17,350 nucleotides of DNA from positions 1 through 17,350 of the forward strand of contig JANRJF010000222.1 of NCBI GenBank assembly GCA_033764095.1, read 5' to 3'. A program made the position numbers and the translations under genes. The DNA comes from JBDTMT01 sp033764095. Lineage in GTDB: Bacteria > Desulfobacterota > Binatia > HRBIN30 > CADEER01. Position 1 is the stretch's first letter, and the number at the start of each line of letters is the position of its first letter. Shown here in pieces: positions 1-8,275 of this stretch. Under the pieces are notes generated by a model, which had not been told where the DNA came from, made no database searches, and saw nothing but the letters and a program-made list of their open reading frames with translations.

Positions 1-1719
1 CTCGCGCGAGTCGCGGTCACGGCGGGCGCCGCCGCGGCGCACCGGCGCCCAGCGCAGCGCGCGCTCGAACTGCGCCGCCGCCTCCTCGTAGGCCCAGGTG
101 GCGGCGGCGTGGCGTGCGGCGCGCACCGCGAAGCGGCGGGCGCGCCCATCGTCGCCGCGTACCGCCGCCGCGGCGCCGTAGTGATGGGCCAGCGCGCTCA
201 GCACCGGGGTCGGATCGCGCGCGTACAGCGCGGCGAGCGCGGCGCCGGCGCGCGCGTGCAGGCGGGCGCGCTCGCGCGTCGGCAAGGCGTCGTAGAGCGC
301 CTCCTGCACCAGCGCGTGGGCGAAGCGATAGCGCGGCGGCAGGCCGCCGCGCGGCTCGACCAGATTGGCGCCGACCGCCTCGTCGAGCGCATCGAGACAG
401 CTGCGGCGCGGCCGACCCGCACCGCTGCCCGCCGCGGCCAGCGCCGGCAGCTCGACCTCGCGTCCGAATACCGCCGCCGCGTTCAGCCAGGCGCGACAGG
501 TGGGCGACAGCTGGCCGACCCGCCGGGCCACGGCTTCGCGCACGCCGCCCGGCACCGGCAGGGCGCCGCCGCCGCGCGCTGCGGCGCTGCCGAGCAGCCG
601 CACCAGCTCGGTGAGGAAGAACGGGTTGCCGCCGGTCTGCGCCGCCACGGCGGCGACCAGCGCCGGCGCCGGCGGGGTGCCGGTGGCGGCTTCGATGAAG
701 CGGCCGATCTCGGCGTCGGGCAGGCCGCCGAGCGCGAGGCGCTGGCAGGCATCGACGCGCGCCAGCTCGCCGAGGCAGCGGCTGAGCGGCGCGTCGCCGT
801 CGCGCCGCCCGTCGCGGTAGGCGGCGATCAGCAGGATGCGCGCGCCGGCCAGCTCGCGGGCGAGGAACTGCAGCAGCAGCAGCGAGGCGGCGTCGGCCCA
901 GTGCAGGTCGTCGATCACCACCACCAGCGGCTGGCGCTGCGCGGCGCGGCGCAGGAAGCCGGTCAGGCTGTCGAACAGCGCGAAGCGCGCCCGCTCGGCA
1001 TCGGCTTCGGACGGCGTCGCGGTCACGCCGAGCTCGGCGGCGATCTCCGGCGCCAGTTGCGCCAGGTCGGCGGCGCCGGACTGCGCGGCCGCTCGCACGG
1101 CCGCGCGCGGCTGGGTGTTGACGTAGTCGCGCACCACCTGCGTCCACGGCCAGAAGGCCGGCGCCCCGGCCCCCTCGTGGCAGCGGCCGAACAGCACCAG
1201 CGCGCCGCGTGCGGCGGCGGCGCCGGCAAGCTCCTCGGCGGTGCGCGTCTTGCCGATGCCGGCCTCGCCGACCAGCAACGCGACGCGCGCGCGACCGTCC
1301 AACGCGCACTCCAGCGCGCCGACCAGTGTCGCCATCGCCGCCTCGCGGCCGACGAACAGCCCGCCGCCGGCCGCCAGCGGCGACGCGGCCGCGGTGGGAG
1401 CGGGCGGCAGGGCGCGCAGCGGGGCGACGAAGCGGTAGCCGCGCCCGCGCTGCGAGGCGATGACGCGCTGCCGCGTGCCGTCGTCGCCAACCGCCCGACG
1501 CGCCACCCGCACGCAGTAGGTGAGCGAGTCCTCGGTCACCCGCTGGCGCGGCCAGAGCGCCTCCATGAGCTCGGCCTTGGTCACCACCCGGTGCCGCTCC
1601 GCCGCAAGGCGTCCCAACAAATCCAGCGCCTTGGGCTCGATGCGCACCGGCTTGCCGCGCCGCCGCAGCTCGAACAGCGCGAGGTCGAGCTGGTAGTCGC
1701 CGAAGGCGTAGGTGGTCAC
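1..1719 (-). CDS. Winged-helix/AAA-ATPase transcriptional regulator (3' end missing)
   Basis: The minus-strand frame opening with GTG at 1719 stays open to the left edge, giving 573 codons with no stop in the window. Residues 1-100 form an OmpR/ToxR/CadC-type winged helix, ending in the typical RGRGYRF (91-97). A Pro/Ala linker leads to an AAA_16/NACHT-like ATPase starting at FVGRE: Walker A GEAGIGKT (151-158), Walker B LVVVIDDLHWAD (265-276), TGGNPFF (362-368) and FAHALVQEALYD (466-477). This order is known from large signal-responsive regulators that continue into TPR or adenylate-cyclase-like modules; that part would lie beyond position 1. An AGGAG seven bases upstream fixes the start. It is transcribed away from the secreted-protein operon and may regulate it, which is inference. 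Ligand and targets are unknown. The family is secure, the role is not. Confidence 0.9.
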   Translation of the reverse strand, partial: MTTYAFGDYQLDLALFELRRRGKPVRIEPKALDLLGRLAAERHRVVTKAELMEALWPRQRVTEDSLTYCVRVARRAVGDDGTRQRVIASQRGRGYRFVAPLRALPPAPTAAASPLAAGGGLFVGREAAMATLVGALECALDGRARVALLVGEAGIGKTRTAEELAGAAAARGALVLFGRCHEGAGAPAFWPWTQVVRDYVNTQPRAAVRAAAQSGAADLAQLAPEIAAELGVTATPSEADAERARFALFDSLTGFLRRAAQRQPLVVVIDDLHWADAASLLLLQFLARELAGARILLIAAYRDGRRDGDAPLSRCLGELARVDACQRLALGGLPDAEIGRFIEAATGTPPAPALVAAVAAQTGGNPFFLTELVRLLGSAAARGGGALPVPGGVREAVARRVGQLSPTCRAWLNAAAVFGREVELPALAAAGSGAGRPRRSCLDALDEAVGANLVEPRGGLPPRYRFAHALVQEALYDALPTRERARLHARAGAALAALYARDPTPVLSALAHHYGAAAAVRGDDGRARRFAVRAARHAAATWAYEEAAAQFERALRWAPVRRGGARRDRDSRE

Positions 1720-1726
1720 CGTCCGG

Positions 1727-1731
1727 CTCCT
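1727..1731 (-). promoter_or_regulatory. Ribosome-binding site of the AAA regulator
   Basis: On the minus strand this reads AGGAG, seven bases before the GTG at 1719. It decides for that GTG as the start; no in-frame ATG is available nearby. Confidence 0.7.
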
Positions 1732-1849
1732 ACCACCGAATCCTCGGCAAATCCTCAGGCAATCCCCACGCCATTTGCTGCGCGCCCGTGCGAGGATGGG
1801 GACGTGAAGGCAGCGGATCGGTTCACCCTGCCGGCCGCCAGCAACACAT

Positions 1850-1879
1850 TCGACAATGTCGCGGGAAAAACTGCATAAG
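1850..1879 (+). promoter_or_regulatory. Possible sigma70-like promoter for the secreted-protein operon
   Basis: TCGACA (1850-1855) and CATAAG (1874-1879) are separated by 18 bases and lie in a locally AT-richer stretch of the 187-base divergent spacer. Transcription would start near 1886, about 20 bases before the ATG at 1907. This agrees with placing the start at 1907 rather than at the in-frame ATG at 1856, which would overlap the promoter. The match to consensus is moderate and promoter signals in this lineage are not known. Confidence 0.3.
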
Positions 1880-1906
1880 CCAGAGAGAGACCAGAGTCGT
1901 CGATCA

Positions 1907-4780
1907 ATGAGACATCACCTCCCTCGCAGCTGTGCAGTCCTCGCCTTGACCGCCGTGCTGGCCCTTCCCGCGGCGGCGCTGCCGTACCCGCGCGGCGACG
2001 CGACCTGCAACGCCAACGTCACGGCGGCGGACCTGGTCGCGACCCTGCGCGGCCTCGGCGGTGCCGCGGGGTGCGGCAACGACGACTGCGACCGCGACGG
2101 CGCCGTGACGTCGGCCGACGTCGTCTGCGCGACCGGCTGCCTGTTCGGTCTCTGCCCGGTGCCGCCGCACGCGCCGCAGGTCGTCTCGGTGGCGGCCGAC
2201 AGCGCCCCGGCCGTGTCACCCGCGTCGGTGGTGCGCATCGCGGCGCAGAACCTCGGCGCCAGCGAGGCGGTGGCGCGCGTCACCGTCGGCGGGCTGGAGG
2301 CCGAGGTCATCGAGCTGGGCGATGGCGAGATCGTCGTCGCGCTGCCGGCGACGTTGCCGCCGGGTCCGGCCGAGGTGGTGGTGTTCAACGACGACGTCGC
2401 CAGCGCGCCGTTCACGCTCGAGGTGGCGCCGGCGGCGCCGGTCGGCGCGCCGGACACCTTCGACGGCATGCTGGCGCTGGTCGACGCGCTGGTCGCCCGG
2501 CTGCTCGATCTCGAGCTGGAGAGCGTCTACGCCGACGCCACGCCGATGGTGCGCCAGGAGATGCAGCGCTATCGCGCGACGCTGGCGACGCAGCGCAGCG
2601 ACTTCGCCGGCGACCTCAGCGTCAGTGCAGCCGAGCGGCTGGCGCTCGACGCGGCGGTCGACGCCTCCGGAGCGCCCGAACAGCTGCGCGCGACGATCGC
2701 CGCCATCGACGCCGATCTCGGCGCCGGCGCGGGCAGCATCGCGCAGACGCTCGCAGTCCGCGCGGTGCAGAACGGGGCGCGCACCATCAAGGTCGTGCGC
2801 AACGTCGCCGCGGCGGCTGGCACCGTACTGAGCGGCCCGGCGATCGCCGCCATTGCCACCGCGGCGGCGGTGTTCGGCGGTGCGGTGCTGGCGGCCAGCG
2901 ATCCGGCCACCCCGCTGATCTTCGACGTGGCATACCAGAACGCCGCCGGCCTGCCGCGCAACTATCCAGTCGGCGGCGGCTTCGTCTTCATCACCGGTGC
3001 GCGCTTCGATTCGCTCACCACCTCGCTCGAGCTGCAGGCGAAGGGCAGCTTCGACGCCGGCACCGCCACGGTGAACGGCGACACCATCATCTTCAAGGTG
3101 CCCGACGGCGTCGGCTTCTGCGGCAAGGTGACGTTGCAGTTGGTGCGCACCGGCGGATTCCGCTCCAACCCGGTCACCACGCGCGTGCAGCCGGAGCTGC
3201 TGCAGATCGAGCCGACCGGCAAGGCGGGCGAGACCCTCGAGGGCTCGGTGCGCGGCCTCAATGGGTGTGCCGGCATCACGACCTTCGAGAGCAGCTCGTA
3301 CACCAAGTCGACTCGCGTCGAAGCCGACGGCGACCGCATCGCCTACATCAAGGTGCCGAACGTCCTGCCCGATCCGTATCGCGCCAGCGTCACCGTCGAA
3401 GGACTGCGCAGCGAGCGCATCGAGGACAAGTTCGTCGACGTCACCAATCCGTTCACCGGCATCACGCTGGTGTGCGCGACGCCGATCGACATTCCCGATA
3501 CGCCGAGCGCGCCGTTCTCCGCCGCGCTGACCTTCGTGCCGCTGTGCCGCGCCACGCTGCTGCCGGAGGGCAGCGACAAGTTGGACGGTACGTCGTTCGT
3601 GTGGAGCTCGAGCAGTCGCAATCGCGCCACCATCAAGGAGGAGACCGCTGAACCGGAATCGCCGCTGACCGCGCGCAGCATCGGCAGCACGCAGATCAGC
3701 GTGAACCTGCAGGGGCCGAAGGGGGCGTTGGCGAGCGGCGGTCCGGTCACCGTCGAGGTGACCGACAACGCCAAGCCGCGCGTCGCGATCAGCAGCTCGA
3801 CCATGTCGCCGGTGCAGTCCGGCGGGACGATCGCGGTGCGGCTCACCGCCACCGACAACTATCGGCTCGGCGACGTGACCCTGAAGGCGACCGGCGACGC
3901 GGTGGCATCGGGCGGCGAGCAGACGGTGATCGACTGCGTCGGCAAGAAGACCTGCAGCGCCGATCTCACCGTGACGCTCAAGCAGAGCGACTTCACCCAG
4001 AACACGGTGACCATCCAGGCGACGGCGATCGATGCCGGACTCAAGTCCGCCTCCTCGGAGGTTCTGAGCTTCACCGTCGCGACCGACGACCAGTGTCCGA
4101 TCGTCACCTTCGAGCAGCCGGTCGGGAATGTGAACGCCGGCTCGCAGGTGCTGGTGGTCGCACACGGCTCGGACAATCAACCCAACGACAAGGGCGTCAC
4201 CGAGTTCATCTACGAGGCAACCGGCCCGGCGCTGGTCGCGCCGGTGTCCGGGCGCCTGCCGCTGCCCGGGCCGCAGCCGACCTCGACGCTGCGCTTTCCG
4301 ATCTCGGTCAAGCCGTCGGACGAGCTGCGCGACGTCGACGACCTCACCATCCGCATCAGCGTCACGGCGCTCGACGGCGGCATGCACCAGACGCCGTGCG
4401 GCGCGGTGACCACGACGGTCAACGTTCTCGGCGTGCTCGACACCTGCAACGGCGGCATCCAGGTCGACAAGCCGGCCGGCTACATCGGCGAAGCGTTCAC
4501 CATCACCGTCGCGCTGGTCGACGCGGAGACGGTCACGCGCGTCACCAGCATCAACCCCGGCGGCCAGTTCGACCTGCAGCCGCGCGGCGGCGGCGTCTAT
4601 ACCGTGACGCTCTTCTATCAGGGCACCGGCAGCTTCTCGCTGCGCTTCGTCGCCTTCGACGCCGACAGCAACGAGCTGTGCTCGGGTTCGATCGGGCTCG
4701 AATCGCTCGGTCCGAAGCCCGAGGCCGGCATCGCGGCCGTTCAATTCGACAACCTGCCGGCTGGAGCGAGTCGGCCGTGA
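1907..4780 (+). CDS. Secreted dockerin-like / IPT-TIG / Ig-like repeat protein
   Basis: A 957-residue exported protein. The start at 1907 is chosen because a Sec signal peptide (about residues 1-24, hydrophobic core AVLALTAVLALPAAA) follows at once; an in-frame ATG at 1856 would bury it behind a charged extension. Residues 30-83 form a dockerin-like duplicated EF-hand: loop 1 D31, T33, N35, D42; loop 2 D60, D62, D64, D71, with added cysteines (34, 56, 61, 74, 78, 83) that could form disulfides. Residues about 86-167 resemble an IPT/TIG fold. An Ala-rich helical stretch (185-331) ends in a hydrophobic Ala/Gly segment (about 305-331). The rest looks like further IPT/Ig-like beta domains with paired cysteines. 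No catalytic motif was seen. Its stop overlaps the start of the next gene (GTGA). It is likely a surface adhesin or scaffold; the exact function is unknown. Confidence 0.85.
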   Translation: MRHHLPRSCAVLALTAVLALPAAALPYPRGDATCNANVTAADLVATLRGLGGAAGCGNDDCDRDGAVTSADVVCATGCLFGLCPVPPHAPQVVSVAADSAPAVSPASVVRIAAQNLGASEAVARVTVGGLEAEVIELGDGEIVVALPATLPPGPAEVVVFNDDVASAPFTLEVAPAAPVGAPDTFDGMLALVDALVARLLDLELESVYADATPMVRQEMQRYRATLATQRSDFAGDLSVSAAERLALDAAVDASGAPEQLRATIAAIDADLGAGAGSIAQTLAVRAVQNGARTIKVVRNVAAAAGTVLSGPAIAAIATAAAVFGGAVLAASDPATPLIFDVAYQNAAGLPRNYPVGGGFVFITGARFDSLTTSLELQAKGSFDAGTATVNGDTIIFKVPDGVGFCGKVTLQLVRTGGFRSNPVTTRVQPELLQIEPTGKAGETLEGSVRGLNGCAGITTFESSSYTKSTRVEADGDRIAYIKVPNVLPDPYRASVTVEGLRSERIEDKFVDVTNPFTGITLVCATPIDIPDTPSAPFSAALTFVPLCRATLLPEGSDKLDGTSFVWSSSSRNRATIKEETAEPESPLTARSIGSTQISVNLQGPKGALASGGPVTVEVTDNAKPRVAISSSTMSPVQSGGTIAVRLTATDNYRLGDVTLKATGDAVASGGEQTVIDCVGKKTCSADLTVTLKQSDFTQNTVTIQATAIDAGLKSASSEVLSFTVATDDQCPIVTFEQPVGNVNAGSQVLVVAHGSDNQPNDKGVTEFIYEATGPALVAPVSGRLPLPGPQPTSTLRFPISVKPSDELRDVDDLTIRISVTALDGGMHQTPCGAVTTTVNVLGVLDTCNGGIQVDKPAGYIGEAFTITVALVDAETVTRVTSINPGGQFDLQPRGGGVYTVTLFYQGTGSFSLRFVAFDADSNELCSGSIGLESLGPKPEAGIAAVQFDNLPAGASRP

Positions 4781-7700
4781 GCCCGTTCTCCGCCGCGCTG
4801 CCCGGTGTGCTCGCCGTCGTCACCTTCGGTCTGATCGCCGCCGCCGCGCCGGCGGCCGAGATCGGCGGCGCGGTGATCGACGACCGCAACGGCGACGGCC
4901 GCTTCACCTCGGGCGAGCCGGGCCTTCCGGGGTGGACCGTGTTCGTCGACGAGGACGGCGACGGCCGGCTCGATCCGAGCGGCGTCTGCGACGGCACGGC
5001 GAGTGAGCGCTGTGCGCTGAGCGACGCGGGCGGTGCCTGGCGGATCAGCGGGCTGGTTGGCGGCGTGCATCGCGTCACGCTCGTCGCGCAGCCGATCGCG
5101 CGCGCGACGACGCCGGTGGCGCTCGACGTGCTGCTGGTCAGCGACGAGGACGTGGTGGACGACGTGCGCTTCGGCCAGTTCCGCTTTGCGGTGGTGAGCG
5201 GGCACGCCTTCCTCGACGCGGACGGCGACGGCACGCGCGCCGGCAGCGAGTTGGCGCTGGTGGGGTGGACGGTGTTCGCCGACAGCGACGTCGACGGCAG
5301 CCTCGACGCCGGCGAGCCATCCGCCAACAGCGACGCGGCGGGCGACTACCAGCTCGGCGGGCTCGGCGCCGGCACGCACGCCGTGCGCCTGCGCACCCGC
5401 TGCGGGTTCGCGGTGGTGCTGCCGCCGCCGCCGGGGCGCTATGCGCTGCAGATCAGCAGCAGCGGTCAGTCGATCAGCGGGCGCGACTTCGGCGTTGCGC
5501 CGCCGCCGGTCCTGCCCGGCGACGCCAACGGCGACCACGTCGTGCGCGCCGCCGATCTGGTCGGCGTCGCGCGCGCGCTCGGCAGCCAGACCAATGCCGG
5601 CGCCGACGCCAATCGCGACGGCGTCGTCAACGCCGCCGATCTCGCCGCCACGGCGGCCAACATCTTCGATTGCGTTGGCATCTATCTCGACCCCGGCTCG
5701 GCCACCCCGACCGCCACGCCCAGCCAGGTCGTGCCGACGGCGAGCGCGACCGCGACTGAGCTCCCGCCGACCGCCACCGCCAGTCCGACGATCGCGGGCT
5801 CGACGCCGACCGCGACTGCCAGCGGCGCGGCGACCGCCAGCCCGACGCCGACCGCGATTGCCACCGACAGCGCTACCGCGACCGCCGTCGCCACCAACAC
5901 CACGACCGCGGTGGCCAGCGCGACGCCGACGCGGACTGCGTCATCGACGCCGACGCGCAGCGCGACGCCGACCACGGCGCCGGCGACCGCGACCGCCAGC
6001 CCGACCGCCGCGGCGCCGCCGGCCGACGCCATCGCCGGTACCGCCGTGCAGATCGCCAACGGCCTCAGCGGCATCCCGGCGGTGATCACCGCGCTGGTCA
6101 GCGGCCTCGAGTTCGGCGACGCGTTGACCACCTTTGCCGCGTTGGCGGACGGCGTCGGCGGGCCGGCCGGCAACTGTCCGCTCGGCGGCAGCGCGACGCG
6201 CAGCTGCAGCGGCGGCATCGGCGCGCCGCAGCTGAGCATCGCCTTCACCAGTTGCGAGGTGCCGACCTCGGCCGGCTCGGTGACGCTCGGTCAGATACCG
6301 CCGGCCAGCAGCGCCGCCAGCCTGCGTGGCAGCGGTGTCTGTCCCAATCTGGTCATCCCACCCTGGGCGGCGACCATCGCCGTGCAGGCGGTCTTCCGCA
6401 GCCCGCAGGACGCGCTGCAACTCACTGCCACCGCGGCGCTGGAGGGGACGGTCAATCCGCAGCTCGGCGGCAGCTGCGGCGCCACCGCCGCGACCATGGC
6501 GCTGACCGGGACCGTGCGCACCGTCTTCGCCGACGGCTCGGAAGCGGCGCTGACGCTGGCCAACACCGCGGTGGGCATCACGGTCGCGACCTTCAACGCC
6601 GACTGCGTGCCGATCGACTACACCATCACGTTGAACGGGCCGGCGACGGTGAGCGGCATCGTCGGCGGCGTCGGCGGGCTGGTCGGCGGCGCGGCGGCGG
6701 CCGGCTCGGTGCCGGTGACCTTCACCAACTTCACCGTCGCGCAGAACGCCACCGGGACGCCGACGCTCAGCGCGTTGGGCGGCGCGGTGAGCGTCGCCTG
6801 CGCCGCCAGCCCGCTGCAGTTCGAGACGCTGCAGGCGCTGGCGCAGGCGGTCGGCGCGCCGTGTCCGCAGGCCGGCCTGCTGCGCATCACCAGCGGCGGG
6901 CAGCAGACGCGCCTCACCTATCGCGCCGGCGGCGGGGTGGGGCTCGACGCCGATGGCGACGGCACCGTCGACGAGGAGCTCGCCAGTTGCCAGGACGCGC
7001 CGCTGCTCTGCGCGGCGCCCAGCGCCGCCACGCCGACCGCGACCGTCACCCGCACCGCGACGCCGGTGCTGCCGTCGACCGCGACCGTCACCGCCAGTCC
7101 GACGCCGACGCCGATTGCCTCGCCGACCCGCACCGCCACCGGCCAGGCGACCGCGACCATCACCACGACGCCGACCGTCTCGCCGACGCCGAGCCTCAGC
7201 CACACCCCGACCGGCAGTCCGACGCCGAGCCCGACGCCGTCGCCGAGCCCGACCGTCGCCGAGGTGCCGCGCTTCTGCGACACGCTGTCGGGGCCGGCGC
7301 TGATCCCCGACAACAACGTGATGGGCGTCAACGACACCATCGTCGTGGCGGCCGGCGCCGGAGCGGTCGGCGACCTCAACGTCGCGCTGAACATCGCCCA
7401 CACCTACGTCGGCGACCTGCGCGTCGTGCTGACGCACCTGGAGAGCGGCAAGAGTGCGGTACTGCTCGATCGTCCCGGCGCGCCGGCCGTGGTCAACGGC
7501 TGCCATCTCGACGACGTCGCCGCGACCTTCGACGATGGTGCGCTGCGCATCGCCGAGAACCGCTGCGCCGCCGGGCCGCCGTTCGCGGCGATCGACGGAA
7601 GCGTGCAGCCGATCACGCCACTGAGCACGTTCAACGGCGACTCCCTCGCCGGCACCTGGCGGCTCAACCTCTCGGATCGGGTCGCGGACGATACCGGCGC

Positions 7701-8079
7701 GCTGCTCGGCTGGTGCCTGGAGCCCAACTCGCCGGCGCCGGTGGTGCGCGACTTCCAGTGCGACGAAGGCTCGAGCGCCTGCGTCCTGGTCATCGACACG
7801 CCGTTCGCGCTCGCCTTCAGCTACAGCGATGCGGACGGCGACGCGACGTCCTGGCACATCCGCGCGCGGCGCGACGACGGCTTCGAGTTCGAGGGTGGCG
7901 CGGGCTCGCTCGCCAATGGCAGCGGCGGCTCGCTCAGCCTCGACTTTGGGGCATTCACCTGTCCGACCGAGGACTGCCCGGACACCGACTTCGACTACTT
8001 CGTCTCCGTCCGCGACGCCCAGGGCCACGACAGCCCCGAGCAGCGCCTGCGCATCACCGTGACCCTCTTCGGCTTGTGA
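4777..8079 (+). CDS. Secreted SdrD-B-like / dockerin / P-domain multidomain protein
   Basis: A 1100-residue exported protein. GTG at 4777 overlaps the upstream stop by four bases, with GGAG ten bases before it, so the two genes are probably translationally coupled. Domains in order: signal peptide (1-27); two SdrD-B-like calcium-binding beta repeats (about 29-130 and 141-205) with NGDG and ADGDG loops; a dockerin-like EF-hand pair (D249/N251/D253/D260 and D277/N279/D281/D288); a Thr/Pro/Ala linker (308-415); an unrecognised cysteine-containing domain (416-740) ending in a DADGDGTVDE calcium-loop motif; a second Thr/Pro/Ser linker (749-828); a P/Homo B domain (about 830-984; NIAHTYVGDLRVVL, GTWRLNLSD, GWCLEPN); and a C-terminal beta domain (989-1100). 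P domains usually sit beside subtilisin-like or metalloproteases, but no protease domain is present. Likely a surface or extracellular-matrix protein. Confidence 0.88.
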   Translation: MSPFSAALPGVLAVVTFGLIAAAAPAAEIGGAVIDDRNGDGRFTSGEPGLPGWTVFVDEDGDGRLDPSGVCDGTASERCALSDAGGAWRISGLVGGVHRVTLVAQPIARATTPVALDVLLVSDEDVVDDVRFGQFRFAVVSGHAFLDADGDGTRAGSELALVGWTVFADSDVDGSLDAGEPSANSDAAGDYQLGGLGAGTHAVRLRTRCGFAVVLPPPPGRYALQISSSGQSISGRDFGVAPPPVLPGDANGDHVVRAADLVGVARALGSQTNAGADANRDGVVNAADLAATAANIFDCVGIYLDPGSATPTATPSQVVPTASATATELPPTATASPTIAGSTPTATASGAATASPTPTAIATDSATATAVATNTTTAVASATPTRTASSTPTRSATPTTAPATATASPTAAAPPADAIAGTAVQIANGLSGIPAVITALVSGLEFGDALTTFAALADGVGGPAGNCPLGGSATRSCSGGIGAPQLSIAFTSCEVPTSAGSVTLGQIPPASSAASLRGSGVCPNLVIPPWAATIAVQAVFRSPQDALQLTATAALEGTVNPQLGGSCGATAATMALTGTVRTVFADGSEAALTLANTAVGITVATFNADCVPIDYTITLNGPATVSGIVGGVGGLVGGAAAAGSVPVTFTNFTVAQNATGTPTLSALGGAVSVACAASPLQFETLQALAQAVGAPCPQAGLLRITSGGQQTRLTYRAGGGVGLDADGDGTVDEELASCQDAPLLCAAPSAATPTATVTRTATPVLPSTATVTASPTPTPIASPTRTATGQATATITTTPTVSPTPSLSHTPTGSPTPSPTPSPSPTVAEVPRFCDTLSGPALIPDNNVMGVNDTIVVAAGAGAVGDLNVALNIAHTYVGDLRVVLTHLESGKSAVLLDRPGAPAVVNGCHLDDVAATFDDGALRIAENRCAAGPPFAAIDGSVQPITPLSTFNGDSLAGTWRLNLSDRVADDTGALLGWCLEPNSPAPVVRDFQCDEGSSACVLVIDTPFALAFSYSDADGDATSWHIRARRDDGFEFEGGAGSLANGSGGSLSLDFGAFTCPTEDCPDTDFDYFVSVRDAQGHDSPEQRLRITVTLFGL
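5698..6021 (+). repeat. Low-complexity Thr/Pro/Ala linker, first copy
   Basis: The DNA is built from recurring ACGCCGACC-, GCGACC- and GCCAGCCCG-type codon runs that encode a Thr/Pro/Ala/Ser linker of about 108 residues between the dockerin pair and the central unknown domain of the second secreted protein. Such linkers are flexible, often glycosylated, and prone to length change by slippage. Confidence 0.85.
7021..7260 (+). repeat. Low-complexity Thr/Pro/Ser linker, second copy
   Basis: About 80 residues of Thr/Pro/Ser/Ala from the same codon vocabulary as the linker at 5698-6021, here joining the central unknown domain to the P domain. The shared wording suggests duplication or common slippage-driven growth. 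Confidence 0.85.
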
Positions 8080-8086
8080 CGCGCCG

Positions 8087-8270
8087 CTTGTCGCGATGCC
8101 GCGCGGTCACGGATTACACGGATGATGTTTTAAGATTTCACGGATGGGGCGATGGACTCAGTCAGATTGCTTCTTTGAGAAAAGAAAAGAGCCAATGAGT
8201 CCATCGCCCTATCCGTGAAATCTTAAAACATCATCCGTGTGATCCGTGGCTTCCGCGCGCTCGCGACAAG
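8087..8270. repeat. Large inverted repeat filling the convergent spacer
   Basis: Arms 8108-8160 and 8196-8248 are inverted copies, 53 bp each with 51 identities, around a 35-base loop rich in A and G. Both mismatches (T8115 opposite G8241, G8146 opposite T8210) would be G-U pairs in plus-strand RNA. Each arm holds CACGGAT three times, the first two in 9-bp tandem (8108, 8117, 8139 in the left arm). An outer perfect 10-bp inverted pair (8087-8096 and 8261-8270) lies beyond a short imperfect GC stretch. The sequence is clearly more AT-rich than its surroundings. It lies between two convergent stop codons (8079 and 8276) and may serve as a bidirectional terminator without a U-tract, a MITE/REP-like element, or both. 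Confidence 0.93.
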
Positions 8271-8275
8271 GATGC

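Noticed and set aside
109..1878. Long plus-strand frame opposite the AAA regulator
   Set aside because: It is antisense to a frame with Walker A, Walker B and winged-helix motifs; its own product is Gln/Arg/Ala low-complexity.
1856..1906. Upstream in-frame ATG as the start of the first secreted protein
   Set aside because: It would put a charged 17-residue extension before the signal peptide and overlap a plausible promoter; ATG 1907 is preferred.
2216..4744. Long minus-strand open frame (842 codons) antisense to the first secreted protein
   Set aside because: Its product is Arg/Ala/Gly/Asp-rich with no domain motifs; such frames are expected opposite high-GC genes. The plus-strand frame has a signal peptide and recognisable folds.
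5941..8028. Long minus-strand frame antisense to the second secreted protein
   Set aside because: Composition is Arg/Gly/Ala low-complexity and mirrors codon bias; the plus strand carries dockerin and P-domain motifs.
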